Assembly: GCA_025345505.1 (NCBI GenBank)
Contig: JANVCC010010406.1
Span: 13,427,242-13,491,241 of the forward strand
DNA from: Todiramphus chloris collaris
Lineage: Eukaryota; Chordata; Aves; Coraciiformes; Alcedinidae
Length of the DNA stretch: 64,000 nucleotides
Reading direction: 5' to 3'
Shown here: positions 1 to 10,170 of the stretch, one piece after another
How the letters are laid out: every line of letters starts with the position of its first letter
How positions within the stretch are numbered: the first letter of the stretch is position 1
Notes under the pieces: model-generated
The model's database searches: none
What the model was told of the DNA's origin: nothing
Seen by the model: only the letters and a program-made list of their open reading frames with translations
Translations under genes and position numbers: made by a program

Positions 1-688
1 CCTCTGATCTGCCCATAGTAGTAGCCTTTGTTGTCTGTTAGTTATACCTAGAAATAAACATTTTCACATACTTCCTTATGCTCAGAAAGAACTTTCAGTA
101 AACATCTAATGCTAATCTCATTGTAACTGTAATAATAAAACTAAGGACATCTTCAAAGACCTCTGTAGAATTGTCCTTTGTCACTCATAGTTTTTAAAAT
201 GCAATATAATGTGACTATTTTAGTCTGGCATTATTCCAGGTATCAAATAACAGAAGAGAAACAGAGTATTTCATGTGCTGTGCTGCTGTCCACACTTTGC
301 AATCTACTGTGGTTAGTCAAGCACAAGCATTCTAGCTTTGTGTAATGTATACACACACATATATACAATTATATCTGCTAATATATGTGTGTATAAGAAT
401 GTATGTCTATATATATAAAATATTTAATTTTTTATGAGTTCTAATTTAAGTATACATTCAAATTTATTTTTTTTTTTTTTAATCTAAGGGCAGGAAAAAA
501 TATAGGAGGAAAGTGATAATTTTCTTATCCTTTTCTGTAAAAATACAAAAAATAGAGCAGGATTTCTAAAAAGAAGAGCCTAGAAGTTTCTTGAAAGGAG
601 GTGGTGATTGCAGTAGTGTAATAGCACCAGAAGGTGTGGAGATGGTTTTGACAACAGGCAGCAGTTTTTTCTTTATTCATTGTCTCAG
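1..688. other. AT-rich non-coding stretch, probable intron or flank
   Basis: No exon is supported here. At about 345-400 alternating CA/TA DNA forms an imperfect inverted repeat, with TACACACATATAT-like sequence on the left and ATATATGTGTGTA on the right. A T14 run lies at 467-480. The last 25 bases form a pyrimidine-rich tract ending in AG, used below as a splice acceptor. Confidence 0.5.
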
Positions 689-921
689 AAAGGTGAAACA
701 AAACCAGAGGAGTCTCAAGACTCAAATCCAAACCAACACAGAAACCAATTCTCTGTCTCTTATGCTTTGCTTGCCTCCAAACCCATCAACACAGGTTGCT
801 TTTTCCCCTTACCCTATCACACTGGTGCAGCTGCGTTTCAGAGAACTGTCCATTTGGCTTTCATATCCTCAGCTCTTGCCCTGAATTGGCATTATCTTTC
901 CTGTGCCACGGCAGCAAAATG
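689..921 (+). CDS. Candidate internal exon, plus-strand unidentified gene
   Basis: This is a splice-site and open-frame prediction. I do not recognise the protein. The acceptor is strong, with a long T/C-rich run ending in TCTCAG at 688. The exon then stays open for 77 codons, beginning KGETKPEESQDSN and ending SSALALNWHYLSCATAAK, and reaches a weak donor, AAAATG/GTAGAT. It starts in phase 0 and ends with two bases of a split codon. The candidate at 5740 accepts that phase. The N-terminal third is polar and rich in Q, N and E, and the C-terminal third is hydrophobic. No signal peptide or known domain is apparent. The stop immediately after the donor and the weak donor context are the main doubts. 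It could be a chance open frame. Confidence 0.35.
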
Positions 922-2049
922 GTAGATTCTGAGCAGCTTGCAAATAGAGGTCTGGTTAACTTCCTTGTGCATGTTAGCTCACTGAGAAAATTCAGGACTC
1001 CCTGGTCACTTTGCACGTCGACAACACAGAGCACAACAAATCTCTGCTTTTGGCATATGGAGATTTTGCTGCGCTATGACCCCTCTAGTCTTACTGTATT
1101 TTACTTATGCTTCAGTGACACTCCGTGGCCATGCACTGCTTTAGAAAAGGTGATGATGAAGCTTTAACACCATTAGTCAAATTGTTATTCAATGTGTGAG
1201 GAAAATTCTTTATAGTTTCACAAAATTTTGCAAAGGGCTTTTCTAAATAGAGCTTGAATGTCTTAAAAATAAATCCGAGGCTTTAATGCTCTGTAATTAT
1301 CTTGTCTATTATTTCATCTGCCACTTAATCTTCCATGCTTTCTTCTGATCTTGTAACTATATGGGGTGGGTTGCCATTTTTAAAAAACATATCTCTTCAA
1401 CCAAATTCTGGGCATTGTAACAGATTTTTTCTCTTCTGAAGCTTCATGAAACTCACTTGAAGTACATTAGTTTTGAATCTTCATCCAGAGAAAAATCACT
1501 GGCTATTTTAAACTTGAAAACAGTACCTAAGTTATTGCATGAACTCCTGCATTTAAGGCAAAAATATTTTTCAGCTTCCCTAAAGCACAAAATGGTAATT
1601 CTATTACTTTCCTGTTCAGTTGTATACATAGTTCTTATGCCAAGACATAGCAGTATTAAACTGACTTTGAAAGGTATTTTTGTGAGGATGAATTTCTAGA
1701 TTGATCTGAGGAGTGAAGGCATGAACTGGTGCTGAGTCCCACACAAAATTGTATACATTGGTTAAGCAATATTGGCTTAGAGCCAACACACTATCCAAGA
1801 ATGATAATTTGGCATCATTCTATGTTTTTGTGCATTTTTCATTCATGTATTATAATAGATAATCTGCAATCAGTTATAACTTCATTAAAGCTTTTGTTAA
1901 AAGTGTAAGGGGCCAAATACTTGGTTCCTGAATTATTTTGATTCTTCACAACTATGTACCTAGTGATATGGTAAAGATTGGCTTCTGCTTGTCATTTTCT
2001 TCATGATTTTAAAGGCTAGAGATGATGATTGAATTAGAGACAGTCTATT
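922..2049. other. Non-coding, probable intron
   Basis: AT-rich sequence without a recognisable repeat or convincing exon. The short open frames, such as 1457-1699 on the plus strand, lack splice context and protein-like composition. Confidence 0.4.
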
Positions 2050-2545
2050 CAACAGCTTCCCACTCTAAGACCACACCCACTGTAAAAAAGTTTCATCTTA
2101 CGCTGAAATGGAATTCTGTGCAATTGACTGTAATTCCATTGCTTCCCGTTCTGTCACTGCACACTATTGAAAGGAGTCCAGTTCCCTCTTCTTTACTCCC
2201 TGCACCTGGTATTTATGAACAGTGATGAAATCCCCCTGAGCTTTCTCTTGTTCATGATGAACAGTCCAGCTCTCCCAGCTTTTCCTCATATGAAAGATGT
2301 TTGAGTCCCTTCAACATCTTACTGGCCCTTCACTGGACTTTCTCCACCAGGTTGCCCAGAGCTGGATACAGTACTCCATGTGTGACCTCACTAGTACTAA
2401 GGAGAGAGCAAGGATCACCTCTCTCCACCTGCTGGAAGCACTTCTAATGCAGCATGAGAAGACTGTTGGCCTTTTGGACACCAGGGCATGCTGCTGGTGT
2501 GCTTTGAGTTTTGGTGTCCCCAGGACCCCCAGGTCCTTTTCTGCA
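2050..2545 (-). mobile_element. CR1 LINE fragment, antisense
   Basis: Read on the minus strand, this is the C-terminal part of a CR1 reverse transcriptase region and the segment after it. It contains the CR1 landmarks for the end of the reading frame: the block around a tract encoding LVRSHMEYCIQLW (normally LVRPHLEYCVQFW) and a preceding KKANG-like stretch. Both reading frames are broken by stops and small indels, so it is an old inactive copy. The 3' CR1 tail is missing, so the copy is truncated at both ends. It shares a 150-base segment with the fragment at 5284-5575, so the two cannot be simple halves of one insertion. Confidence 0.8.
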
Positions 2546-3109
2546 TAGCTGAGATGGATCACCTGCAGAATCACTGCACAGGGGCCTTGCAGGCTGCAGA
2601 GGGTCTCTGCCAGCAGGGATGGGGAAGTCCTTGTGGGATTGGGGCAAGAGTGTATGGGGATGCCCAGATGTTAGGAGAGGACATTGTTGAGGGTCTTTTG
2701 GAAATGTGCAGTCTGCTTCTGGGTTGCTTGCAAAATCCTATGCTGGCTGGAGTTTAGAGCTTTGCTGTCCAAACAGAGACCAAGCCAAGGCATGTAGATC
2801 AACAGGTTGGCCTCATCTCCCTTCAATGTCTTCTGTGAAGCAGGCAGCCTGTACCCAGAAGACAAGACTAACTGCCCTCTGTCTGAGAAACTCTCAGAGG
2901 GTTGTGACTGAAGGATGACAGGAGACATATGTGTGTGGAGGCGCCATCAGGAAACATCAGAGGGAGAGGTCTGTAATAATCATGGCCTCTGTCCATGGAA
3001 CTGGGCTTTGCTTCAGGACAGGTGGCCTGGCTGATGTCTGAATGGGCTTGGACTGCTTTGATCCACTGTTTCATGGGAGCAGGCTAGGAGAGTGTGAGTG
3101 AAAGGGACA
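2546..3109. other. Moderately GC-rich spacer between CR1 and RING pseudogene
   Basis: No gene or named repeat recognised. Composition is richer in G and C than the surrounding intronic DNA and resembles the adjacent pseudogene block. It may belong to the same duplicated or inserted segment. Confidence 0.3.
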
Positions 3110-3805
3110 TTTATTTTAAAGAAGTTCACAGCACAGCCCAAGACATTTTGTGCTTTTGCTTTCCCACACTGTTGAGACGCTGCTAGAAAGCATTGCCTGC
3201 AGTGGCTTGTGCTTTGATTTTGAAAGAAACACACTCTGAAAAGCTTCTGCATCTTTACTCAATGTCCATGAAGCCAATAATCTGAGCTTCCAGCACCAAC
3301 ATGTCAAAATGGAGAACAAGTCCATTGGTAGGGCTGGTGGGGTTTCTCCCCTGCAGCCTGCCGGGCAGAGACATCAGAGGTCCTTGGAGCTGCATCCTTC
3401 CACACCCCTCGGTCCCTCCTTGCAGGCCCCCTTCTCCCAGGCGCAGGCTGGTTGTCGCTGGGCCCTGGGCGCAGGTGGTAGCGACACCGCAAGGATCGGC
3501 AGCGCACCCTCTGCCCGGCTGCGGTCCTGTGCCAGTGGGAGGACGAGCTCCCCGTGTACTGCGGGTGCTCGCTGGTCACCCTCGCTGTAGGCAGGATGCG
3601 GTCACAAGCTCCCCGCAGAGCGGGCGAGCAGCTCTGGTGGCAGCCACCGCCAGATGCAGTCAAAGCAGAAGGCGTGGAAGCAGGTGTTGACACAGGCTGC
3701 GTTGTCCGTGTTGCCCGGGCAGATGGGGCACGGGCCATCTGCCACCACCTCCTGCTGCAGCTGGCTCGTGGTCCTGAGAGCCGCCTTGGAGTCTGACATC
3801 ATGTC
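3110..3805 (-). pseudogene. TOPORS-like RING-finger pseudogene
   Basis: On the minus strand an ATG at 3802 opens MMSDSKAALRTT and leads into a RING start: CPIC, then CFHAFCFDCIWRW, i.e. C-x2-C, C-x-H, C-x2-C. This resembles the RING of TOPORS, an E3 ubiquitin/SUMO ligase with many avian relatives. After CIWRW the frame ends at a stop near 3602. The expected CPLC appears only in another frame and as RPLC, so one zinc ligand is lost. A further frame holds DRILPTARV, like the segment after the family's RING. At least two frameshifts and a lost cysteine make it a pseudogene. The ATG is preceded by a pyrimidine-rich acceptor (TTCTCTTGGCAG/GAC, first exon base 3805), suggesting a duplicated genomic copy, not a processed one. 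AATAAA on this strand lies at 3110-3115. The family assignment is by motif memory. Confidence 0.55.
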
Positions 3806-4340
3806 CTGCCAAGAGAAGTGCAAAGTGCCTGAGCTGTTCTGGTGCCGGGAACGGAACAGCAAAGAAAGCCCCAGAACCTGGTGAGAGAGGGGAGGCAAGG
3901 GCCTCCTGAAAGGTCTCCTTGAGAGCTGGCGAGTGGCCAACCAGCCCCGCGGGCTGCTCTCCACATGTGCCTGCCCACTTGGCTGCCCCCAGGCATGCTG
4001 CCTCGAGTCCAGGACCTGCATCCCCTGCTCTCTACCCAAGACAGCCAGAATGACTTGAGCTAGCTGAGGGTACCTGCAGGAGGTCTTCAGGGAAGGTGGA
4101 GGAACTGACTGGGAGCCTTCAGTGGTGCTGAGGGCCCCTGCAGCCTCCTCAAGCCCGCAGCCCTGGGACAGCTGCTGACTGGGACCCACAGCACCCGTGC
4201 AAGCCACGTCTTCTCTGCACAAAGGCAGCACTCTGGGTGGAGGTCCATAGTCCTGGTGGAGTTTGCACACTGTGTGTGTGCATTCACAGGAGGCTTTGAC
4301 AAAATGTGCTGGGACAGAGCCTGCAGCCCCTGGCAACATC
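3806..4340. other. GC-rich sequence upstream of RING pseudogene
   Basis: The minus-strand frame stays open back to 4342, but the acceptor-like AG at 3806-3807 and the lack of recognisable protein suggest intron or 5' flank of the pseudogene, not coding sequence. Confidence 0.35.
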
Positions 4341-5283
4341 ACAGGAGTCTCGTCTAGTCTTGTTCAACGTATTCATCAGTGACCTGGATGAAGGGACAAA
4401 GCATACCCTCAGCAAGATTGATGATGATACAAAGCTGGAAGGAGTGGCTGACACACCAGAAGGCTGTTCTGCCATTCAGCAAGACCCGGACAGGCCGGAC
4501 AGTTTGTGCAGAGGGGAACCTAATATACTTCAACAAGGGAAAGTATAAAGTCCTGCACATGAGGAGAAGTAAATCCATGCACCAGTACAGGTTAGGGTTC
4601 ACCTACTGCAAAGCAGCTACACAGAGGAAGGATCTAGTGGACAACAAGTTAACCATGAGCCAGCATTCTGCTCTTGTGTCCAAGAAGGCCAATGGTATCC
4701 TGGGGTGCATTAAGAAGAGTGTGACCAGCAGGATGAGGGAGGTTCCCCTCCCCTATTGTTTTGCCCTTGTGAGGCCATATCTGGAGTACTATGTCCAGTG
4801 CTGTCCTCCCCAGTTCAAGAGAGACAGGGAACTACTCCTAGAGAGTCCAGTGGAGGGCCACAAAGATGATTAGTTAACTGGAGCACCTCTCTTATGACAA
4901 AAGGCTGAGCCACCTGTGTCTGTTTAGCCTGGAGCAGAGAAGACTGATAGGGGATCTTATCAGTGCTTATAAATATCTAAAGTGGGTGCCAAAAGGATGG
5001 AGCCAGACTCTTCAGTGGTGCTCAGTGGTAGGACAATGGGCAGTGATCACAAACTGAAACAGACAAAGTTCCACCTAAACATCAGGAAAACATTCTTTTC
5101 CCTTGAGGGTGACAGAGCATCGGAACAGGCTACCCAGAGAGGTTGTGGAGTTTCTTTTAGAGACTTTCACAACCTGCCTGGATGTGATCCCAGGCATCTT
5201 CTTCTAGGTGAACCTGCTTTAGCAGGTGATCCCCAGAGATCCCTTTCAACCCCTACCATTCTGTGATTCTCTGTGATTCTGTG
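4341..5283 (+). mobile_element. CR1 LINE, 3' part with degenerate reverse transcriptase
   Basis: The fragment starts inside the reverse transcriptase at the motif normally reading [12 protein letters not shown]. The catalytic block (usually FADDT) reads [10 protein letters not shown]. Downstream are CR1 C-terminal landmarks: [33 protein letters not shown] and, in another frame, the FHLNIRK block. It ends with the family's 3' tail, CCATTCTGTGATTCT followed by further GATTCT units up to about 5283. Frame breaks near 4850 and 5000 show it is inactive. It was 5' truncated, as is usual for CR1, and directly abuts an opposite-strand CR1 fragment. Confidence 0.85.
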
Positions 5284-5575
5284 AGTGGCCTTAACAGTGC
5301 TAAGGAGAGGACAAGAATCACCTCCCTCCATCTGCTGGCAGCACTCCTCGTAATACAGCCCAGGAGATCGTTGGCTTTCTGGCCACCAGGACACACTGCT
5401 GGCTTGTTTTCAACCTGCTGTCCCCCGAGAAGGCCCAGGGCCTTCTCTGCCAAGCTGCTGTCTGTTGAGATGGCCCACATACTGTGCACAGGGTTATTCC
5501 TCCCTACGTGCAGGGTTTGGCATTTCCCTTTGCTAAACCTCACAAGGTTCCCATTGGCCCATTTCTCCTGCCATT
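5284..5575 (-). mobile_element. CR1 LINE fragment, antisense
   Basis: On the minus strand this encodes the CR1 C-terminal stretch: MRFSKGKCQTLHVGRNNPVH, then KALGLLGGQQVENKPAVCPG and KANDLLGCITRSAASRWREV. The usual sequence is FNKGKCKVLHLGRNNPMHQY followed by KKANGILGCI. The frame stays open for about 96 codons but is truncated at both ends. The break at 5283/5284 coincides exactly with the tail of the plus-strand CR1, suggesting that element inserted into or beside this one. Confidence 0.8.
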
Positions 5576-5739
5576 TAAATGAACTTTTTAAAAGAAAACA
5601 GTTGTTTTGGAAAATATGATTGGTAAGGCAATGGTCATAATGATTAAAGTTATGATGAGGTGGGAAATACTATCTTTTCCTTTAAGGGAGATGAAAGAGG
5701 AACATGTATGTAGAATTTATTTTTCATTCTTTTCATCAG

Positions 5740-5783
5740 CAAAACGGTGGAGGGTTTTGGGACCCAGCCATACTCTCTGCAGG
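5740..5783 (+). CDS. Candidate small exon, plus-strand unidentified gene
   Basis: A good acceptor (TTTCATTCTTTTCATCAG) is followed by 44 bases open in the required phase, encoding KTVEGFGTQPYSLQ, then a donor CTGCAGG/GTGAAA. It accepts the two-base overhang from 689-921 and passes on one base. That base forms a codon with the first two bases of 9125-9192. Such a short exon would carry little weight alone. Its support is phase agreement on both sides. Confidence 0.35.
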
Positions 5784-6857
5784 GTGAAACAAAGCAATTG
5801 TACCACTATTTCATAGCTCTCTTCAACATCTACTCCTGACTTTGAGAGGCTCCTTACACCTCACATTTGGCCTTCAGAAAACACAGAAGTCACTAAATTA
5901 GACACTGGACTCCTTATCTAAGTGTCTCCCTTAGACTCTCCTTCTTTTCTCTGTTGACCTGAAACAGGAGAACAGTTGATTATGGCCTAGATGCCACTGT
6001 GTCTTTTGTTACAGGATGACAGAAAATCACTGAGCTCTACTCTGTTAAAAAAAAACCCAAACCAGGCAGGGATGCCATCTCAGTCAGTAACAACACACGT
6101 TGTTACATGTTGAGCTGGTGCTCCTAACACCTGCAGTTTGGGTGACATTTGTTTTAAATCAAGTAATACCGATTTTGTCAGTAAGGAAGAGACAGTTTTT
6201 GCTCTAGGTCTTATATCTAAGAGATAGCCATCCAGACAGATAACAGTTAAGGTGTCCTGCATTGAGGATCACCACCCCCAAGTCAGGACAAGGCACAATG
6301 AAGGTGTCTAGGAAAGCTTTTAAGAATTATGACAGGAATATTTCAGCTTTCAGAGTACAGTCTGTCACCTCTCATAACAGTAATTTATTGACTGATATCC
6401 TTTATCTGTATATAAATACAGATATTTAAAATATATACAAGTTTGATAGTACAGTCTTCAATGAAATCGACTGTCTATATTGAGGAAAAAGGTGCATTTT
6501 CTTAAAAATAAACTCTATAAATTGACCATCTAAATGTAAATCCTACTTGACACTAGGCATTTTTAACCTACTACCTAAACTGTGATAAAGGCAGCCTGTG
6601 TAATGTCTCCTGTGGGACCTTACATTGAGACAGCTAATTTGTCTTAGCTCACTTAGAATTAAAGCACATCTTTTGCAATGAAGATTTAATGTTCAGGATG
6701 ATAGAACTCCAGGTAGAACACAACACAACAGTATCTTGATGACAGTCAGTAATCAGAAGGATTTAAAAAGAAAAAAAAAAAAAAAAAGCTTTATGGTAGA
6801 AACTCTGAGCAAATTACGGCAAAAAAAAATTGTGAAAAAAGATATTTTACAAAAGAG
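5784..6857. other. Non-coding, probable intron; small hairpin
   Basis: AT-rich with no exon seen. A short hairpin with 9-bp arms (TATCTGTAT/ATACAGATA) and a 4-base loop sits at 6403-6424. A long A run lies near 6770-6787, just before the purine microsatellite. Confidence 0.4.
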
Positions 6858-7089
6858 GGAAGGGGAAGGGGAAAGGGAAGGGGAAGGGGAAGAAGGGGAA
6901 GGGGAAGGGGAAGGGGAAGAAGGGGAAGGGGAAGGGGAAGGGGAAGGGGAAGGGGAAGGGGAAGGGGAAGGGAAGGGAAGGGAAGGGAAGGGAAGGGAAG
7001 GGAAGGGAAGGNNNNNNNNNNGGGAAGGGAAGGGAAGGGAAGGGAAGGGAAGGGAAGGGAAGGGAAGGGAAGGGAAAGGGAAAGGGAAG
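6858..7089 (+). repeat. GGGGAA/GGGAA purine microsatellite with assembly gap
   Basis: Almost pure purine tract. The 5' half is mostly a 6-base unit (GGGGAA) with two AAGAAGG interruptions. From about 6970 it changes to a 5-base unit (GGGAA) until the end. Ten Ns at 7012-7021 mark unresolved length, so the true array is probably longer. Open frames through it on both strands are low-complexity artefacts. Confidence 0.95.
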
Positions 7090-9124
7090 TCTTTTTTCCA
7101 ACACAAACTTAAATTTTTCATCAAAATCTGAAAACTGGGGGTTGAGGTTGGGTGGGTTGTTTTCTGGATTTTTTTTGTATTGTATTTTTTTTCTCCCTGA
7201 AAGCAAAGACATGTTAATTTTTCATTAATAAATATTTTTGGCAGGAGGCAGAATTTCCCACTTGTTCAAATAATAGGCTTAGCCCCACCCATCAGATGTA
7301 CCTTCAGTCTTCAGATCCTCCCATTCTATTATCACAGTATCGTAACAGTTACAATTTATGCAAATTAGTACTATTAAATGCAATGTACAACAGTGACAGT
7401 GGTAGATTATACCAATAGCCCCTCAGTAATTTTGTGGTCTGTAGCTTGTAGAGAATTCTTCAACTGGGGCTCACAGTCTATTATATATTTTGAAGTTTAA
7501 ACTTCATGAAAACAAACATCATTTATAGTAACTGACAGGGAAAAAGAAAACCTTTTTAAAGTATTGTTATATATACTGAAAGATTTATGCAGGCCTAAAG
7601 TTGAACTCAGATCTTTTTCTAAACAATAAACATCTATCTGGAAGAGTGTTCTGCATCTGGAATGTTCTTGCTTCACAAGAAAAATCCCTTCAAATTTTGA
7701 AGTTGATTTATGAAGAGAATTTAGATCATGTAGAGAAGTCCTGACTTCAAATTTGTCACACATTACATGAAAACATGTATTTGATGATCTCTCCCTAAGG
7801 GTATACAATAACAATGTCCCACAGAGCTGTAAGACCATTTATTATCTGTATTCCAAGAATATTGTGGGTGATTAAAGTGCCTTCTGCATGAGCAACGGCC
7901 TCATAGTATGAAACCATATTTCTTGGCCCATAGAAATGTACTGTTTACTTTGGAATGACTTACAGATGACTTTATTTTGTCCTGGAGCTGTAAGCAGAAT
8001 GTTGCAGCTGATAATTGAATAAAAAAATTAACATCACCTTATCACAGTATCTCAAAATTCATTTAGTTGCATTGGTTGTCTGTCTTTTCAAAAACTTTCT
8101 GTGACTGAGATAGTATTTAAAAAAAAAAAATCGTGTTAAGAAGGACATGAGAGAGAGCAAACTTTAAAAAAAGGGAAAAAATGGGGGGGGGGGGGGAAGT
8201 GAGAGAGAGAGAGAGAGAAAATAGTGCAAATAAAACATGTTTTTAATAAAGACATTTTTATAATGTATTTTTAAAAATACAGGTTTTAGTCTGACAGTGT
8301 CCCTTCCAATTTGCGAGATCAGGCAAAAAACAAGTCTAACACCTACACATTCTTATAAGTATCAGCACAAATTGTGCTGCCCTGAAGGATGGCAGTTGGT
8401 AAGGTAAGTAAATTTCCATTTGCAAAAATTGAATTTTTCACTTTACATTCTCCAGAAATTTTAGAGAGAAGAATTGTCTATGTGATTGAAATACTAGATT
8501 TTAGTTTTCTTCACCAAGTAGATTACACTATAAAAGAAGTTGAGAGAACACTATTTTTCTTTTCACAGTGGGCTGCAAAGACAAAAACTAAAACTGAGCT
8601 ACGCAAGTCATATGAAAGTAATACAAATAGCTTCTGTCTTAGACATGCTTAATTCAATAACACTTCTGTCAAATTACAGTGGAAAAACTTTTTCTAGCTG
8701 TAAGAGAAGCCTACCACCTATTCAGGATAAAGTCTGCCTTATCAAGCAGTCAGATAATATTAATCCCCGTCGCTAGAAGCATCAAATTGTATCGCAGAGT
8801 AACTAAAAACAGTGTTTGTTGTTTATAAATATCAGTGTGTATAAATAGCAAACCACTGTGTGTTTGGTGAATGAAAGAAAATTTATGTATGAACAGCTAT
8901 AATTCTGAAAAATAGGTAAGTTTTTATTGCTAGAGATTACCCAGTTTTTAGGGCTTTGTTCCATGGCATTAGGCTGCAATGCTTATCTAATTTAAATATG
9001 ATGAGATGTTTGTTCACCACATTTAATAAACTTGATGAGGCCAGCAATGTGATCCATCTGGGATCCCTCTGCATTTTCTTATGCTTGCATCTGAAATTCC
9101 TTTACCTTTTTCCTATTGGTATAG
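7090..9124. other. Non-coding, probable intron, with G14-(GA)n tract
   Basis: No exon supported. A G14 run at 8183-8196 is followed by GA repeats to about 8218. The open frame at 8389-8652 lacks a fitting splice pair in phase with its neighbours. Confidence 0.45.
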
Positions 9125-9192
9125 AAAAACTGAGAAGACCTATATCTTCACTGACTTTGGTGCCATCCTCATGTGACCCAATGTCTATCCAT
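9125..9192 (+). CDS. Candidate exon, plus-strand unidentified gene
   Basis: The acceptor is very good, a pyrimidine run CCTTTACCTTTTTCCTATTG followed by GTATAG at 9124. The donor is strong, TATCCAT/GTAAGT. Of three frames only one is open, encoding KLRRPISSLTLVPSSCDPM and then SIH. It needs one base from the previous exon, which the 5740-5783 candidate supplies, and ends on a codon boundary, which the 12366-12415 candidate accepts. No domain recognised. Confidence 0.45.
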
Positions 9193-9840
9193 GTAAGTTA
9201 ACTATGTGGGCAACATATTCTCAGTGGTGTATCTGTATCCTAAGTTGGTCAGATAATAAAGAAGTTCTAGTGTTTTAACTAAACAGGTATTTTCTCGAGG
9301 CCCTTATTGTCACCCTTTAGTTATATCAGTACTACTGCTAGCAGGCCAGTGTGCTAAGTCACATAATCTAACTGACTCATATAAAAAAAAAAAACCACCT
9401 TAAATATAATGAGAAAAGGTTTCCTCATCACCCATATTATGTTATCGATCTGTTCTCCAGCACATTGTCAGGGATTTCTTGTATTGCTTGTAACACACAG
9501 GGTTAGATCACGTGTAACTATAACCTAAAATGTCAAGTGACAGCACAAGAAAATAATGACAGATGATGTATAGAAAGCATCACAGGCTGTCTTTGAATCA
9601 TCCCTCACAGCTCAAAGACACACAATGGTTAATCAAAGTTGGACAGATTAGCCTGATGGAGAAAGGTTTCTTTTATGCTTGAGAAGGGCTTCAGTGTTAA
9701 TTTTGGGAGTCCTGGTTTACTGACTCTGAAAGATTTTGTCTCTAGGATAGAGGCAAAAATGTTGTATTTTAATGAAACATTGACAGAAATGGGAGTATCT
9801 TGTGCTCTCTTGAGGTCCCCTTCTTGAATTGGTGCTCAGC
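9193..9840. other. Non-coding, probable intron
   Basis: No repeat or exon recognised in this AT-rich stretch. Confidence 0.4.
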
Positions 9841-10170
9841 TAGAATCACAGACTCATAGAATGGTTTAGGTTGGAAAGGACCTTAAAGATTATCTAATTC
9901 CAAGCCCCCTGCTAAACCAGGTTGCTCAGAATCCCATCCAGCCTGGTCTTGAATACACCCAGTGATGGACCATCCACAATACTCCTGGGCAATCTGTTCC
10001 AGTATCATACCACCTTCATAGTGAAGAACTTATTCCTAATTTCTAATATAAATCTACCCTCAAAGAAATGGTGCAATGCAACCCTATCTTCCTCAAGAAA
10101 TGTGGGAAATTCATGCCCTGACACTTCTTTCCACAGTAGTTCATTCAGCTCCCTCACCTTCTCCTGAAAG
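9841..10170 (-). mobile_element. CR1 LINE 3' end, antisense
   Basis: Begins on the plus strand with the reversed CR1 tail (TAGAATCACAGACTCATAGA) and the standard GGTTGGAAAGGACCTTAAAG block. It continues through the reversed C-terminal reverse transcriptase segment. Several stops interrupt the minus-strand frame. A 5'-truncated, inactive copy. Confidence 0.85.

Noticed and set aside
3301..3690. Plus-strand 129-codon GC-rich frame
   Set aside because: Shadow of the RING pseudogene on the opposite strand, with the repetitive Arg/Pro composition expected from GC-rich antisense.
3304..4342. Minus-strand 246-codon frame as an intact RING protein
   Set aside because: The frame stops within the RING before the last cysteine pair, the region upstream of 3805 looks intronic, and the continuation lies in other frames.
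6736..7212. Long open frames through the purine repeat on both strands (GEGEGE, FPFPFP and SPSPSP types)
   Set aside because: Translations of a microsatellite. No splice sites, and frames are open in several phases simply because the repeat contains no stop.
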